Assembly: GCA_034096865.1 (NCBI GenBank)
Contig: JAWQFJ010001201.1
Location: forward strand, 47,501-62,500
Origin: Theodoxus fluviatilis
Taxonomy: Eukaryota > Mollusca > Gastropoda > Cycloneritida > Neritidae
DNA: 15,000 nucleotides
Direction of reading: 5' to 3'
The notes under the pieces are model-generated. The model was not told where the DNA came from. It saw only the letters and a program-made list of their open reading frames with translations, and did no database searches. Positions 1-8,228 of the stretch are shown one piece after another. Each line of letters opens with the position of its first letter. The first letter of the stretch is position 1. Position numbers and translations under genes: made by a program.

Positions 1-1282
1 GCATTTGCAAATTTGTTTTTATAAAAGCGTGAGTGGTTGATAGTAATCAACAATATCGATGTATTCCGAATCGTTTTTACTTGTGGTGCTAATGGTACTG
101 TTGGTGATCACAATTCTCTTGGCAGGGGAATTGTAGGACATGAGGGTGATTATACCGATGTCCCCCCATCAGACATCTGATAGTGTGAGTAGAACCCGTT
201 CCGACAAAGAGCAGTTTTTTTCCTCATGGTCTGAACTGTTGAGGAATAAATGGACTTGTCGTAAAAACACTGAGAATGATGCAAGCCATGAAATAGAGCT
301 TTCACCATGTTTTCCACTTTCTAACTTTCGTCGATAAGGCCACCACACGCCTCTACTGTTGCATCGCAAGAGTGCTCCAAACTGGGTTATTGGGTTGCTT
401 ATAATTCCTTCTATCGTACTTGGTGGACCCAAAATAGCTCATGGCATTATTGGTTGAATAGGCTCTTCAACTTAATTATATTGGCGACTTCTCAGACAGA
501 TTTGGAGATTACATACTAGAGTCCTGTGCCAGTGCTTGTAGCATTATCTGTTGTCATCCCAACAATTCCACATTTTCGTCAAATGAATCCTTTTTTTCAT
601 TGGTTACGGGATTCTAGGACTATACTGCCAAAAGCGGTCAGTCAGATGAGAATCTAAGGGTATCGCAACGTCAGACTAGTTTACATATTTTCAGACTAAG
701 TGCTGAAGAGCTAACATCTTTTGATACATCTGAGGCTGACAACTAGCGAACAGATTCTGCAGTGTGTGTCATTCGAAAAAGTCAGAGGTCATGTTGGTGG
801 CCATAGTCATTATATGCATGGGCAACGTCACAACTTCACAAATACTAAATGCAAGCGTGTGTAGTGGAGGCTGGAGCTGGAGGATATCTACACAATAGGT
901 CACGGTGCCAATGGACAGCGAATGAACAACCTCATTCGTCTTAGCTCTGTTCTCAGGACTAATGACAAGCTATTTAAAAATAAACCCTGCTGAGTGCTGT
1001 TCAGAATGCTATCATTTTACTGTGCGTACTTTTTTTTTCAAGAAAGGGTATTCGTAGTTCTTTAAAGAAAAATCGTCGATAATGTAAACTTTTGATTACT
1101 ATATGTCACAGTTTGACTGATTATAAATGCATCTTATTTTTTGCATGTTGTGATCAGTTTACCGATGCACCTTGTAAAATCATATTGAAGTAGATGAAGT
1201 ACGGCACTGAGATAACAAACAAAGTCATTCAAACGACTGAGTAATTACGCAGAGAAGAGGAGAAATAATGCCCAAGAATATA
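1..1282. other. AT-leaning spacer, nothing recognised
   Basis: Both strands were read. There are only short open frames (under 90 codons) with no recognisable domain, no consistent splice-site pair and no tRNA-like boxes. The stretch is unique-looking sequence with moderate AT bias. It may be intergenic or intronic, and nothing in it decides which. Confidence 0.6.
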
Positions 1283-1588
1283 TCTCTCTCTCTCTCTCTC
1301 TCCCTTTCCCTCTCTCTGTCTCTCTCTCTCTCTATTTCTCTCTCTTTTTCTGTCTGTTTGTCTGTCTGTCTGCCTGTCTCTCTGTCTCTCTGTCTCTCTC
1401 TCTCTCTCTGTCTCTCTCTCTGTCTCTCTTTCTCTCTCTCTCTCTTTCTCTCTCTCTCTTTCTCTCTCTCTGTCTCTCTCTCTCTGTCTCTGTCTCTCTC
1501 TCTGTCTCTCTCTCTCTGTCTCTCTTTCTCTCTCTCTCTCTTTCTCTCTCTCTCTGTCTCTCTCTCTCTGTCTCTGTCTCTCTCTTCC

Positions 1589-1634
<46 letters not shown>
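1283..1634. repeat. (TC)n / (TCTG)n compound microsatellite
   Basis: About 350 bases of almost pure TC dinucleotide, interrupted by TTT and TCTG units. The open frames across it on both strands are artefacts of a stop-free repeat (Ser-Leu runs on plus, Arg-Glu runs on minus). The interruptions are not random: the block starting at 1421 is repeated at 1517 with the same order of TTTC and TGTC interruptions, apart from one missing unit. This indicates a ~96-bp segmental duplication inside the microsatellite. Confidence 0.95.
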
Positions 1635-1636
<2 letters not shown>

Positions 1637-2559
1637 CTATGTGCATCTCCATTCCAGGCGTAGAGCTCCATATGTATTTACATTTTCAAAGAAGTACTTA
1701 TGCATTTTGACAGCGTGATAGTGAGCGGAACATACGACGCAATTCTCCAAAGTCCAGCATTCAGGCGTTCCAGCTTATGAGGAAGACCTTCCAGCGGTAC
1801 CGGTCTCTTCTTCTACGAGTGATTTCCAAGTTTCAGTTCCTTCAGCACGGAAATTGGAAATTGGTAGCGGCAATCTGACCTTTTATCAGGAGACAAAGAT
1901 ACGTGGATCTTTCAACTCCTGATACCACCAAGGTCACACTGACTCCATCGGCACTTTCATAAGAATTAAAACGCACATGGGTTTGACTGCATAGTGATGA
2001 CAATGACCCGCTGCATATGTCACGATGAATCAAACCGAATAATATACAAAAAGATTGGTAGGAGCGAGTTAGATAACTTTGAGTATGATCCGGATGGATT
2101 GTCCTTTTGTACGAGGGGAGCAGGGGGCAGGGTAGATCGGTTGCATGCAGGTTTTTGAACGGCCAAAGCTAGCCTTGAAAAATGGCGGTCTCATCTTCAA
2201 GTCTATTCAACGCACAGCTACAAAAAAGCAAGGGGAGAAAAATGTTCATTGACAACGCTCCTGAGAAGGGAGGTAATGTTTTATTATTTCACATTCGCAG
2301 TCCCTGAATACTGCATTCAACTCACTTCGTTCCAGCGCTACTCTCTTTTATTGTAATCGATTAGGCCTACGTCTGGGGAGTACCTTCATAAAAACCGTTT
2401 GACATTTCCCTTTTTGGCCGTGCAGAGGCGAAATATTACATTTTTCACACAGCACTATCACTATTGTCCGAAAATGTTACATGCGAGGCAAATCACATAT
2501 CCTGTTTAGGTTCCGCTGAACTGAAGATATGAAATTATGAAATTGTCAATGTATATTAA
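1635..2559. other. Spacer, nothing recognised
   Basis: No frame exceeds about 65 codons and no family motif is visible. A short G-rich patch near 2116-2145 has only three runs of three or more G, so it does not meet the usual four-run quadruplex pattern. Confidence 0.55.
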
Positions 2560-2654
2560 GAGAAAGAGCGAGCGAGCGCGGGAGAGAGAGCGAGCGAGGG
2601 AGAGAGCGAGCGAGCTAGCGAGAGAGAAAGAGATAGAGAGATAGAGATAGAGAT

Positions 2655-2683
<29 letters not shown>
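2560..2683. repeat. Imperfect (GA)n/(GAGC)n/(GATA)n microsatellite
   Basis: The tract is purine-rich and built from GA units mixed with GAGC units on the left and GATA units in the middle, and it becomes pure (GA)n before 2684. It runs straight into (GAAC)6, the tail of a minus-strand retroposon 3' end. Confidence 0.9.
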
Positions 2684-2685
<2 letters not shown>

Positions 2686-2788
2686 ACGAACGAACGAACG
2701 AACGAACTTTACTTTACAAGGGTAGTGAATTAGGCAGTAGTGCCTTTCCTACATTCAGCCCTTGAGGGAAAATATTCAAATGTGGTAA
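2684..2788 (-). mobile_element. Retroposon 3' end with (GTTC)n tail, minus strand
   Basis: Six GAAC units (2684-2707) are followed by TTTACTTTACAAGG and then about 80 bases of non-repetitive sequence, ending at another (GA)n block. Read on the minus strand this is a 3' UTR ending in TAAAGTAAAG followed by (GTTC)6. Such microsatellite-like tails in place of poly(A) are common for CR1/L2/RTE-like LINEs and their SINEs. A small hairpin, AGGCA-GTAG-TGCCT (2732-2745), lies 24 bases from the tail. This could be the true 3' terminus of the reverse-transcriptase fragment at 3510-4274, with the (GA)n at 2789-3160 lying inside its 3' UTR. It could instead be a separate insertion. Confidence 0.6.
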
Positions 2789-3089
2789 GAGAGAGAGAGA
2801 GAGAGAGAGAGAGTGAGAGAGAGGAGAAGAGAGAGAGATAAGAGAGAGAGGAGAGGAGAGAGAGAAGAGAGAGAGGGAGAGAGAGGAGCGGGGAGGAAGG
2901 GGGAGGAAGGGAGAGAGAATGAGAGTAAGAGGGTGGGTGGGTTGGAGAGAGAGGTGGGGGGAGGGAGGAGGGAGAGAGAGGGAGGCGAGGGAGGAGAGAG
3001 AGAGCGGAGAGGGAGGAGTAGAGAGAGGAGAGAGAGAGAGAGAGTGAGGGAGAGGAGGAGAGAGAGGAGAGAGAGGTGACGAGAGAGAG

Positions 3090-3160
<71 letters not shown>
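2789..3160. repeat. (GA)n purine tract with G-rich interior
   Basis: A 370-base, nearly all-purine tract. Its ends are pure (GA)n and its centre (about 2885-2975) has runs of G. Around 2953-2983 there are four runs of three or more G with loops of seven bases or less on the plus strand, which fits the standard quadruplex pattern. Long homopurine tracts of this kind can also form triplex DNA. The Arg-Glu and Ser-Leu open frames across it are artefacts. Confidence 0.9.
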
Positions 3161-3164
<4 letters not shown>

Positions 3165-3509
3165 TATAATATCGCAAGAATTATACATGTACAATTTCTT
3201 AAACATACTAAAATGGGTAGATAGTGTACCAGAGAAGCAAAATTTAAATATGGAACTTGAAGTAACTACAATGACATATACATAAAAAACAATTTTCTAA
3301 ACATCCAAATGTTAAAAACAAATAACATACATGTAGGCCAAAGCCTCTTGGTGTACACTCCCTCCCCTACTCCCCCACCCCCAATCAGCCGGAACCCCTC
3401 CAATAGTTCAGCCAGGGGTGGCCTGAAGTAAGCATATGTGAAGAATGGACAATGTAGGATACACACTTAGCCGTTCCACTGTCTAGACGTCAGATGAAAG
3501 CGTGGAAAA
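3161..3509 (-). mobile_element. 3' UTR of the LINE fragment, minus strand
   Basis: This AT-rich stretch follows the stop codon of the reverse-transcriptase fragment (3510-3512, minus). It has no open frame of note. Its most visible element is a G-quadruplex-type motif on the minus strand at 3360-3382, annotated separately. The assignment as 3' UTR rests on position only. The UTR may continue through the (GA)n block to the (GAAC)6 tail at 2684, giving about 800 bases in total, a normal length for such elements. Confidence 0.5.
3360..3382 (-). promoter_or_regulatory. Putative G-quadruplex in LINE 3' UTR
   Basis: On the minus strand the order is G5, A or T single-base loop, G5, a four-base loop, G4, one base, G3. 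On plus these are the C runs at 3378-3382, 3372-3376, 3364-3367 and 3360-3362. All loops are one to four bases, so this is a strong parallel-quadruplex pattern. It lies on the sense strand of the LINE, about 130 bases after the ORF stop. A 3' UTR quadruplex is known in mammalian LINE-1; a similar role here is inference. Confidence 0.6.
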
Positions 3510-4274
3510 CTATGTCATAGGATGATGCCTGAGAATAGTGCGAATTTTGTCTTTGAACATAGGCAAAGATTTGATACATTTTATGTCATCAGGCAGTGTA
3601 TTCCACAGAGCAGCCCCAGAGTAAGATAGGCTCGATTTGAACAAATCGATGCGAGGCTGAGGCAGGAGAAATTTGTCATGTCCTCTGAATGATGACTGCT
3701 CAAATAGTTTGGTTAGATATTCTGGTGTTCTGCCATCTTTTACCTTTTTCACAAGCACACACTTATTGAGCTGCAGATGCTTATGGAGAGGCAAAATGTC
3801 AAGCATTTCCATTTTCTTTTCAGTGCTGAGAGATTTATTTGGGACCATAAGCTTAGAAGCTCTTCTGTATAGTGAATTAACTCTCTTCAAATTAGCTTCA
3901 CTACAGTTATCCCACAATGTTGATGCGTAATTGATGTGTGATATGATGTGGGCACTGAAAAAGATTTTGCAGGTTTCCGTGTCTACAAAGTGCTTCAGCT
4001 TTGACAGTAGAAAGAGATTGCTTGAAATATTTTTGCACATCAGATTTGTGTGTGAGTTCGTCTAACTGTTCGTTAATCATCACCGCAAGCACTTTGTGTT
4101 CTTTCACTTTTTCTATCGGCTCAGCATTAAGTGAGAGTGGGAGTGACAAAGGATGTAGTTAATGTTTTTGCCTTGTGGTTATCACCATATACTTGGTTTG
4201 TTTTGAACGGGTTGAGGACCATATGATTTGAAAAACACCAGAAACATATTTCATCAAGACTCTTTTGGAGTTTA
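3510..4274 (-). pseudogene. LINE reverse transcriptase, C-terminal fragment (CR1/L2/jockey-like)
   Basis: This is the C-terminal part of a non-LTR retrotransposon ORF2, split over three minus-strand frames, so it carries at least two frameshifts (near 4150 and 4045). The first piece (about 4274-4130) has LQKSLDEICFWC and NHMVLNPFKT, the segment that normally follows the catalytic YADD/FADD box in LINE reverse transcriptases. The second (about 4149-4046) has KVKEHKVLAVMI, matching the family's 'KYLGV' type motif. The longest (4040-3510, 176 codons) has HINYASTLWDNCSEANLKR, LDILPLHKHLQLNKC and SGAALWNTLPDDIK, typical of the thumb and C-terminal region of these polymerases in invertebrates. The catalytic palm, the endonuclease and ORF1 are absent. 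The fragment starts abruptly at (GA)n, as expected for 5' truncation during target-primed reverse transcription. It cannot be active. The clade was judged by eye and is uncertain. Confidence 0.88.
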
Positions 4275-4371
4275 GAGAGAGAGAGAGATAGAGAGAGAGA
4301 GAGGGAGAGAGAGAGAGAGAGAGAGGGAGGGAGAGAGAGAGAGGGAGAGAGAGAGAGACAGAGAGAGAGAC

Positions 4372-4426
<55 letters not shown>
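4275..4426. repeat. (GA)n microsatellite between two retroposon pieces
   Basis: About 150 bases of GA with GGGA and GACA interruptions. The left edge touches the 5'-truncated LINE reverse-transcriptase fragment and the right edge runs into the (GAACT)4 tail of another minus-strand retroposon. Confidence 0.95.
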
Positions 4427-4430
<4 letters not shown>

Positions 4431-4604
4431 TGAACTGAACTGAACTTTATTGAGGCCATAGGCCCATTGCATGTGCACAGTTGAAAATATTACAAGAATT
4501 TCAACAACATTGTGCCGTGCCAACATCATCTTGTGAGCAGTATTTCCACAACAATTTAAGTTCGAATTCCTATATAGTAATGCTACAGCAGGGTAATAAC
4601 TATT
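4427..4604 (-). mobile_element. Retroposon 3' end with (AGTTC)4 tail, minus strand
   Basis: Four GAACT units (4427-4446) are followed by TTATTGAGGCCATAGGCCC and about 140 bases of unique sequence up to the next (GA)n. On the minus strand this reads as a 3' UTR ending in a GGCC-rich mini-hairpin (4454-4464), then CAATAAAGTTC and the pentamer tail. The layout of hairpin, AATAAAG-like box and short tandem tail matches LINE or SINE 3' ends. The body differs from the one at 2684-2788, so it is a separate insertion or another family. No coding sequence is present, so the copy is severely 5'-truncated. Confidence 0.6.

Positions 4605-4670
<66 letters not shown>
4605..4670. repeat. (GA)n microsatellite
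   Basis: Sixty-six bases of GA with one GATA and one GGGA interruption. It bounds the (GAACT)4-tailed retroposon piece on its right side, so that piece has (GA)n on both flanks. Confidence 0.95.
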
Positions 4671-5563
4671 ATATTTGGGAGACCACCATCTCTTTATTTG
4701 GATGTAAAGCTGGAAACCTGTGAGAACACTGATAACTCACTGAAGTTTGATTATTCTTGATGCAGCTGCTAGTAGTAACGATCTGGAATACTCCCAATGG
4801 AGTAGAGAGAATGCTGGCAAATCTGTGTCTGTCACTGGTTGTCTTGTCAGATACCAACAAAGAATCAGTCAAACAGCTCAGTGATTAGAAGACTAAGATT
4901 AAGTAAGTTGCAGATTTATATATGAGAGAGAAGTTGCTATTTAAAACACGTATCGTTTAGTTGTGGTAGGTGCCGACGGATGGTTTAGGTCACTCTGGCC
5001 AAGACTTGCAAATGTCCATGTACGATTTGATTATCTGAACTGTAAAATGTTTGCGATTTGCCTTTAACACGGATCTGTTTATTACACATTGATTGATATG
5101 CTTTCCTCTGTTTTGTCCAACTATTGTAGGAATGGTATATCTCACAGGCGTGTGGACTGAGCACAGAGTCACTTCACTCTCAGTTACAGCGCTGAAGAAA
5201 CCGGGCGGAAGTCCTGCGAAAGCTGTTCTTGAGCGGCTGCTATTTGCACTTGTTGAATGCATTGTTTAAATGTCTTTTTCAGGTTTTATCTCTTCACACA
5301 CTGAAGAATCAAAGGTCTGCGTTTTCTGCGACACGAGATTTTAAAATATTGATTTATCTGTATTGTATGACAACAAGCCCGACAATTTCAAAACTGCTAC
5401 TAGAATCTTGACATTTGCCAAAAATGTTTCCGACTCGACGGGGTTTGTACACTTTTCTCAACGCAAAAAAAAACTTCGTCCAACTTGCCTCAGTCAGACC
5501 AGACAAAGATGAAAGAAAAAAGCTCTTTTGAGAATGAGGCTATCATGCAGAGTGTCCACTTAC
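4671..5563. other. Spacer, no gene supported
   Basis: There are open frames of up to 90 codons on the minus strand but none has a recognisable domain. Two splice-like settings exist on the minus strand: a CAG acceptor ending at 5214 with a GTGAGA donor at 5140-5145 (68-base interval), and a TCA|GTGAGT donor near 4737-4742. Neither joins in phase with the candidate exon at 5564-5867, so they are recorded here and not called. Confidence 0.45.
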
Positions 5564-5867
5564 TCCACATCTATCATTATCTTTATCCCATTGGCAAGAA
5601 CAGCTTTTGACACATTGCACCCAATGCAAATGGATAAAAAGTTCGTTGAGGACGGCGTTCTTTTTGGACGCGGACTTCTTTCTGAGGTCTCGGAGTGCGA
5701 GCGACCATTGCCGCTGTGAGTCGCGACGAGCTATTGACCACGACCTGCGTTTTGGAGCCCTGCTTGTCTCAGATCTAATTCCTCCACTCGCCAGCACCGC
5801 AGGAGTCCTTGGCTCCATTTCCTCCCTCGGTGGGAACCCATTAGCAACGTTGCCAGCCTGACGTGAC
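5564..5867 (-). other. Candidate internal exon of an unknown gene
   Basis: On the minus strand a good 3' splice site (ATTCTCTTGCAG, ending at 5868) is followed by 304 bases open in one frame and then a consensus donor, GTAAGT (5558-5563), directly after GGA. The predicted peptide is basic and rich in Arg, Lys and Ser, for example ALRDLRKKSASKKNAVLNEL, followed by a Trp/Cys-rich end (HWVQCVKSCSCQW). The interval is GC-richer than its flanks. The same frame stays open beyond both splice sites (5543-6040), so openness alone proves little. No domain is recognised, and no partner exon in matching phase was found. Alternatively this is chance sequence or part of an unrecognised repeat. Confidence 0.25.
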
Positions 5868-6193
5868 CTGCAAGAGAATTTTGAAATTTTTATGAATCCG
5901 CACCTTAGTGCTGGAATCCATGCACTCTCTGGCTTTTTACAAACCTTTTTCCTTCTCCGACGGGGTGGTTGCAGATGGCCAATAAAAAACGCTTCCCAAG
6001 TATTCTTGTGACAGCTTAATTGTATTTGTTTTGTTTCCAAGTCAAGTTTTCATATATGAATGAAGGACATTATAATGAAGCATAGTGCCGATTGTTTGAG
6101 CATCAGGGAACATGTGTCAATGTGGTAATGTCCGTATCCTCGCTTTGCAGTAAATTTTACTTCATCAGGGAATTTCAGTGTGCATTGCCATTT

Positions 6194-6195
<2 letters not shown>
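5868..6195. other. Spacer, nothing recognised
   Basis: No motif, tRNA-like box or substantial open frame of its own. It lies between the candidate exon and a long (GA)n. Confidence 0.5.
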
Positions 6196-6267
<72 letters not shown>

Positions 6268-6286
6268 CAGGCAGGCAGGCAGGTAG
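6196..6286. repeat. (GA)n followed by (GCAG)4, possible retroposon tail
   Basis: Nearly 70 bases of uninterrupted GA are followed by four GCAG units (6267-6282), a GTAG, and then GCCAACTTATTTATC. The order (GA)n, short tetranucleotide repeat, then an AC-TTATTT box resembles the junctions at 2684 and 4427. It may therefore be the 3' end of another minus-strand retroposon, but no body can be recognised beyond 6300. Confidence 0.7.
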
Positions 6287-7102
6287 GCCAACTTATTTAT
6301 CAACATTTTTCAATCAACTCATTTATCTCATACAACCCCATATTTGTATCATGATTGTTTAGTCGATTTTTAAGGTAAGACAATAAGAACCTGTAAATAT
6401 TGGGCAGTTACAACCAGAACAATCTTCAAAACCGTTACTAGTGAAATCATGCATTATATTTTTCGCCATGTATTCTTGTACGACAACAGCCGTAATGGCA
6501 TTGTTGAGTATGAGGATCAACACAAGTAACGGCTTTCATTGCTTCACGGAAAACTCCAAGGATGCATGACATATCTGTTGTGGACTAATTCAGGCAAAAA
6601 GGCTTTCAAGTTTCTAAAACCCTGGAGTTATTTTCGTCTTGCTAAACTGCACCATCGTCGCTGCCTGCCCAGCTGTCGCTCGAGTCCGTCACCAGGTGTC
6701 AACACGGACTGCTGGCTTTTGGAATTGGCTCCTAAATGGTAAACAAATGACTTGGTGACCTCACGATGAGTCTTGGGAGTTACTATATATGGCTCCACTG
6801 CACAACCCTGCCTGCCTTCCAGGCGATGCCAGGTGATGAGATAAGATATTATATCGGCGTGGAGAGGCATGTCTATGCTGGTAACGGTAGGCAGATGAAG
6901 TAGCACCCAGTTCTACCACTATTTTACGTAACCTTGGAGCTACTTTCTCATGATTAAACATTTTGGCAATCTGTTCCCTTTAGCGAATGATGTGCCTTGC
7001 AATTTTGTGTGGCAGCATACGAGTTAAATTCGATCCTGCTTGATATGGGCGCTCGGATAATGGGGATAGGATTTGGGATTGGGGCTAGGAGATGAAATTG
7101 AT
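6287..7102. other. Spacer, no gene supported
   Basis: Overlapping short frames exist on both strands at 6539-6961 but show no known motif and no convincing splice sites. The first part may be the body of a retroposon ending at the (GCAG)4 tract. Confidence 0.45.
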
Positions 7103-7142
7103 GAAACGAACGAATGAAACACTTTATCGGACATCAGGCTCG
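7103..7142 (-). mobile_element. LINE 3' UTR and (GTTC/ATTC)n tail
   Basis: GAAACGAACGAATGAAAC (7103-7120) is a short decayed tetranucleotide tail. It is followed by ACTTTATCGGACATCAGG, which on the minus strand reads as a 3' UTR ending in CCGATAAAGT just before the tail. It directly follows the degraded LINE C-terminal coding piece at 7143-7404, whose last in-frame stop is at 7143-7145. The 3' UTR of this copy is therefore very short, about 22 bases. Confidence 0.65.
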
Positions 7143-7404
7143 TTATAATGTGCATGAAAATGTTGCATCACACCATATTTCAAACTCATCGGACACAGCG
7201 CTGATACGGTGTTTAAAGCATGAATTAAAACCCCCCAGACAGATAGCCCGAATAACCAATTCGTTGGCATTTGATGACTAATGTACAAACGTCCCCTGGT
7301 TTGGAGTCATGTTTGCAATTGGTAAATAAGTCAAACGAATATCTTCGTAGACAGGGCACTGAAGTACAAAATGCATTTCATCGGGAAGACACGAACGACA
7401 ACAT
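7143..7404 (-). pseudogene. LINE ORF2 C-terminal CCHC fragment
   Basis: One minus-strand frame reads CRSCLPDEMHFVLQCPVYED then IRLTYLP, the extreme C-terminal zinc-knuckle-like motif of many LINE ORF2 proteins: Cys-x2-Cys, a DE-x-HF group, Cys-Pro-x-Tyr, then an Ile-Arg and Tyr-Leu. The Cys pair lies at 7400-7389, the His at 7373-7371 and the last Cys at 7358-7356. After an in-frame TAG (7278-7280) the frame continues with SSNANELVIRAICLGGF, matching the short helical segment that normally follows, and ends at TAA (7143-7145). A further in-frame TAA sits immediately upstream (7404-7406). The two internal stops and missing polymerase make it a dead, 5'-truncated copy. It belongs to a different lineage from the 3510-4274 fragment, which lacks this motif. 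Confidence 0.75.
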
Positions 7405-7575
7405 TAAATTGTCTGTGCTAATAGCGAGCGTAAGTTGCCACGAAAGCATTGGCTGTGTTGTCTTTATCTGGCAAATCGTTTCAGTCCAGGAAACGTACAT
7501 TCCGTAAGGCTGGCTCATAAATCACGGTTATCAACAAAAAGAACTCCATATAATCTATTTTGACAGGGCAGTGAC
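7405..7575. other. Spacer or unrecognised LINE remainder
   Basis: This could hold more of the LINE upstream of its CCHC motif, in shifted frames. No further family motif could be read with confidence. Confidence 0.4.
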
Positions 7576-7776
7576 GAATGAATGGATGGAGTTTTACGGC
7601 CTATCAGCCTTTGTAGGCTATGTAGCATTGTAAGGCCTTTAAGCACGAACATCGCCGGAACAGTTCTGGGTAACCACAAGTCAAGTCACGATGGCCATAG
7701 TTATTCGCCTCTTCCGAATAGCGTAGAGAGACGCGGTGGCTCTATGCTTACTCCCCCCAACCCACATATTGAACAG
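7576..7776 (-). mobile_element. SINE-like repeat, copy 1 (minus, tail at left)
   Basis: The left edge has GAATGAATGGATGGAGTTTTA, and the right part has the core GTAGAGAGACGCGGTGGC (7723-7740), CTATGCTTA, CCCCCCAACCC and TTGAACA. The same words in the same order and spacing occur on the minus strand from 13781 down to 13561. The pair is therefore a dispersed repeat family and not chance. With the (CATT)n side taken as the 3' tail, this copy points to the minus strand. A perfect hairpin, AGCCT-TTGT-AGGCT (7606-7619), lies near the tail. It has no coding capacity. It is called SINE-like from size (~200 bp) and tail; a tRNA-type head is not evident. Confidence 0.65.
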
Positions 7777-8228
7777 AGTAGAGAACCATAGAAAACGAGT
7801 CGAAACTAGACCCAATGCGTTTCATAGGATCAAAGCAGCAATTGAGATTACTGAAGGAAAAAAGCATTCAAATGCCAAAACATAATGCTTTCAAACTATT
7901 GGAAAACATAAGATTATCTCCCACCATATGTTCAGTAAACGTACACACCGTTGACAAGAGTTCAAGATCGGCATCCCTTATGCATCAGTGTCAAACTCTC
8001 ATCCAGTTTAACAAAAACACAGTCAGGTCATGCAACAACAGAACACCTTGTCCCCTGCAGTATCAACGTTTGGAACAAAGATCTCGGTAAATGGGCTGCA
8101 AACCTTCCGTCTGATCTCTCAATTTTTCTGCATTTGGTTGATTGAGAAACGATTGGCAAATAATCTAATTTTTCAGAACACAGGGAAATGACCCTGAAAG
8201 AGGTCAAAGGTTATGGATTGCAAATAGG
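7777..8228. other. Spacer, no gene supported
   Basis: The plus-strand frame at 7815-8090 and the overlapping one to 8145 contain no recognisable domain. The fragment VWNKDLGKWAANLPSDL faintly resembles the WN-x-LP segment of LINE C-termini, but this is too weak to call. A DR1-type hexamer repeat, AGGTCAAAGGTTA, lies at 8201-8213. Confidence 0.4.

Noticed and set aside
2953..2983. Plus-strand quadruplex in the purine tract as a functional element
   Set aside because: It meets the pattern, but G runs are expected by chance in a G-rich purine array, so it adds little beyond the tract itself.
4562..4573. tRNA or SINE B box (AGTTCGAATTCC)
   Set aside because: It lies in a minus-strand retroposon 3' UTR, the plus-strand match has one extra T, and no A box or cloverleaf can be placed upstream.
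4743..4888. Possible minus-strand exon ending at a TCA|GTGAGT donor
   Set aside because: The donor is good, but the upstream acceptors are weak and give stops in the expected phase. No domain or partner exon supports it.
7815..8145. Two overlapping plus-strand frames as a possible gene or LINE fragment
   Set aside because: Only a faint WN-x-LP-like resemblance in one frame, with no other family motif, no splice sites and no matching neighbour.
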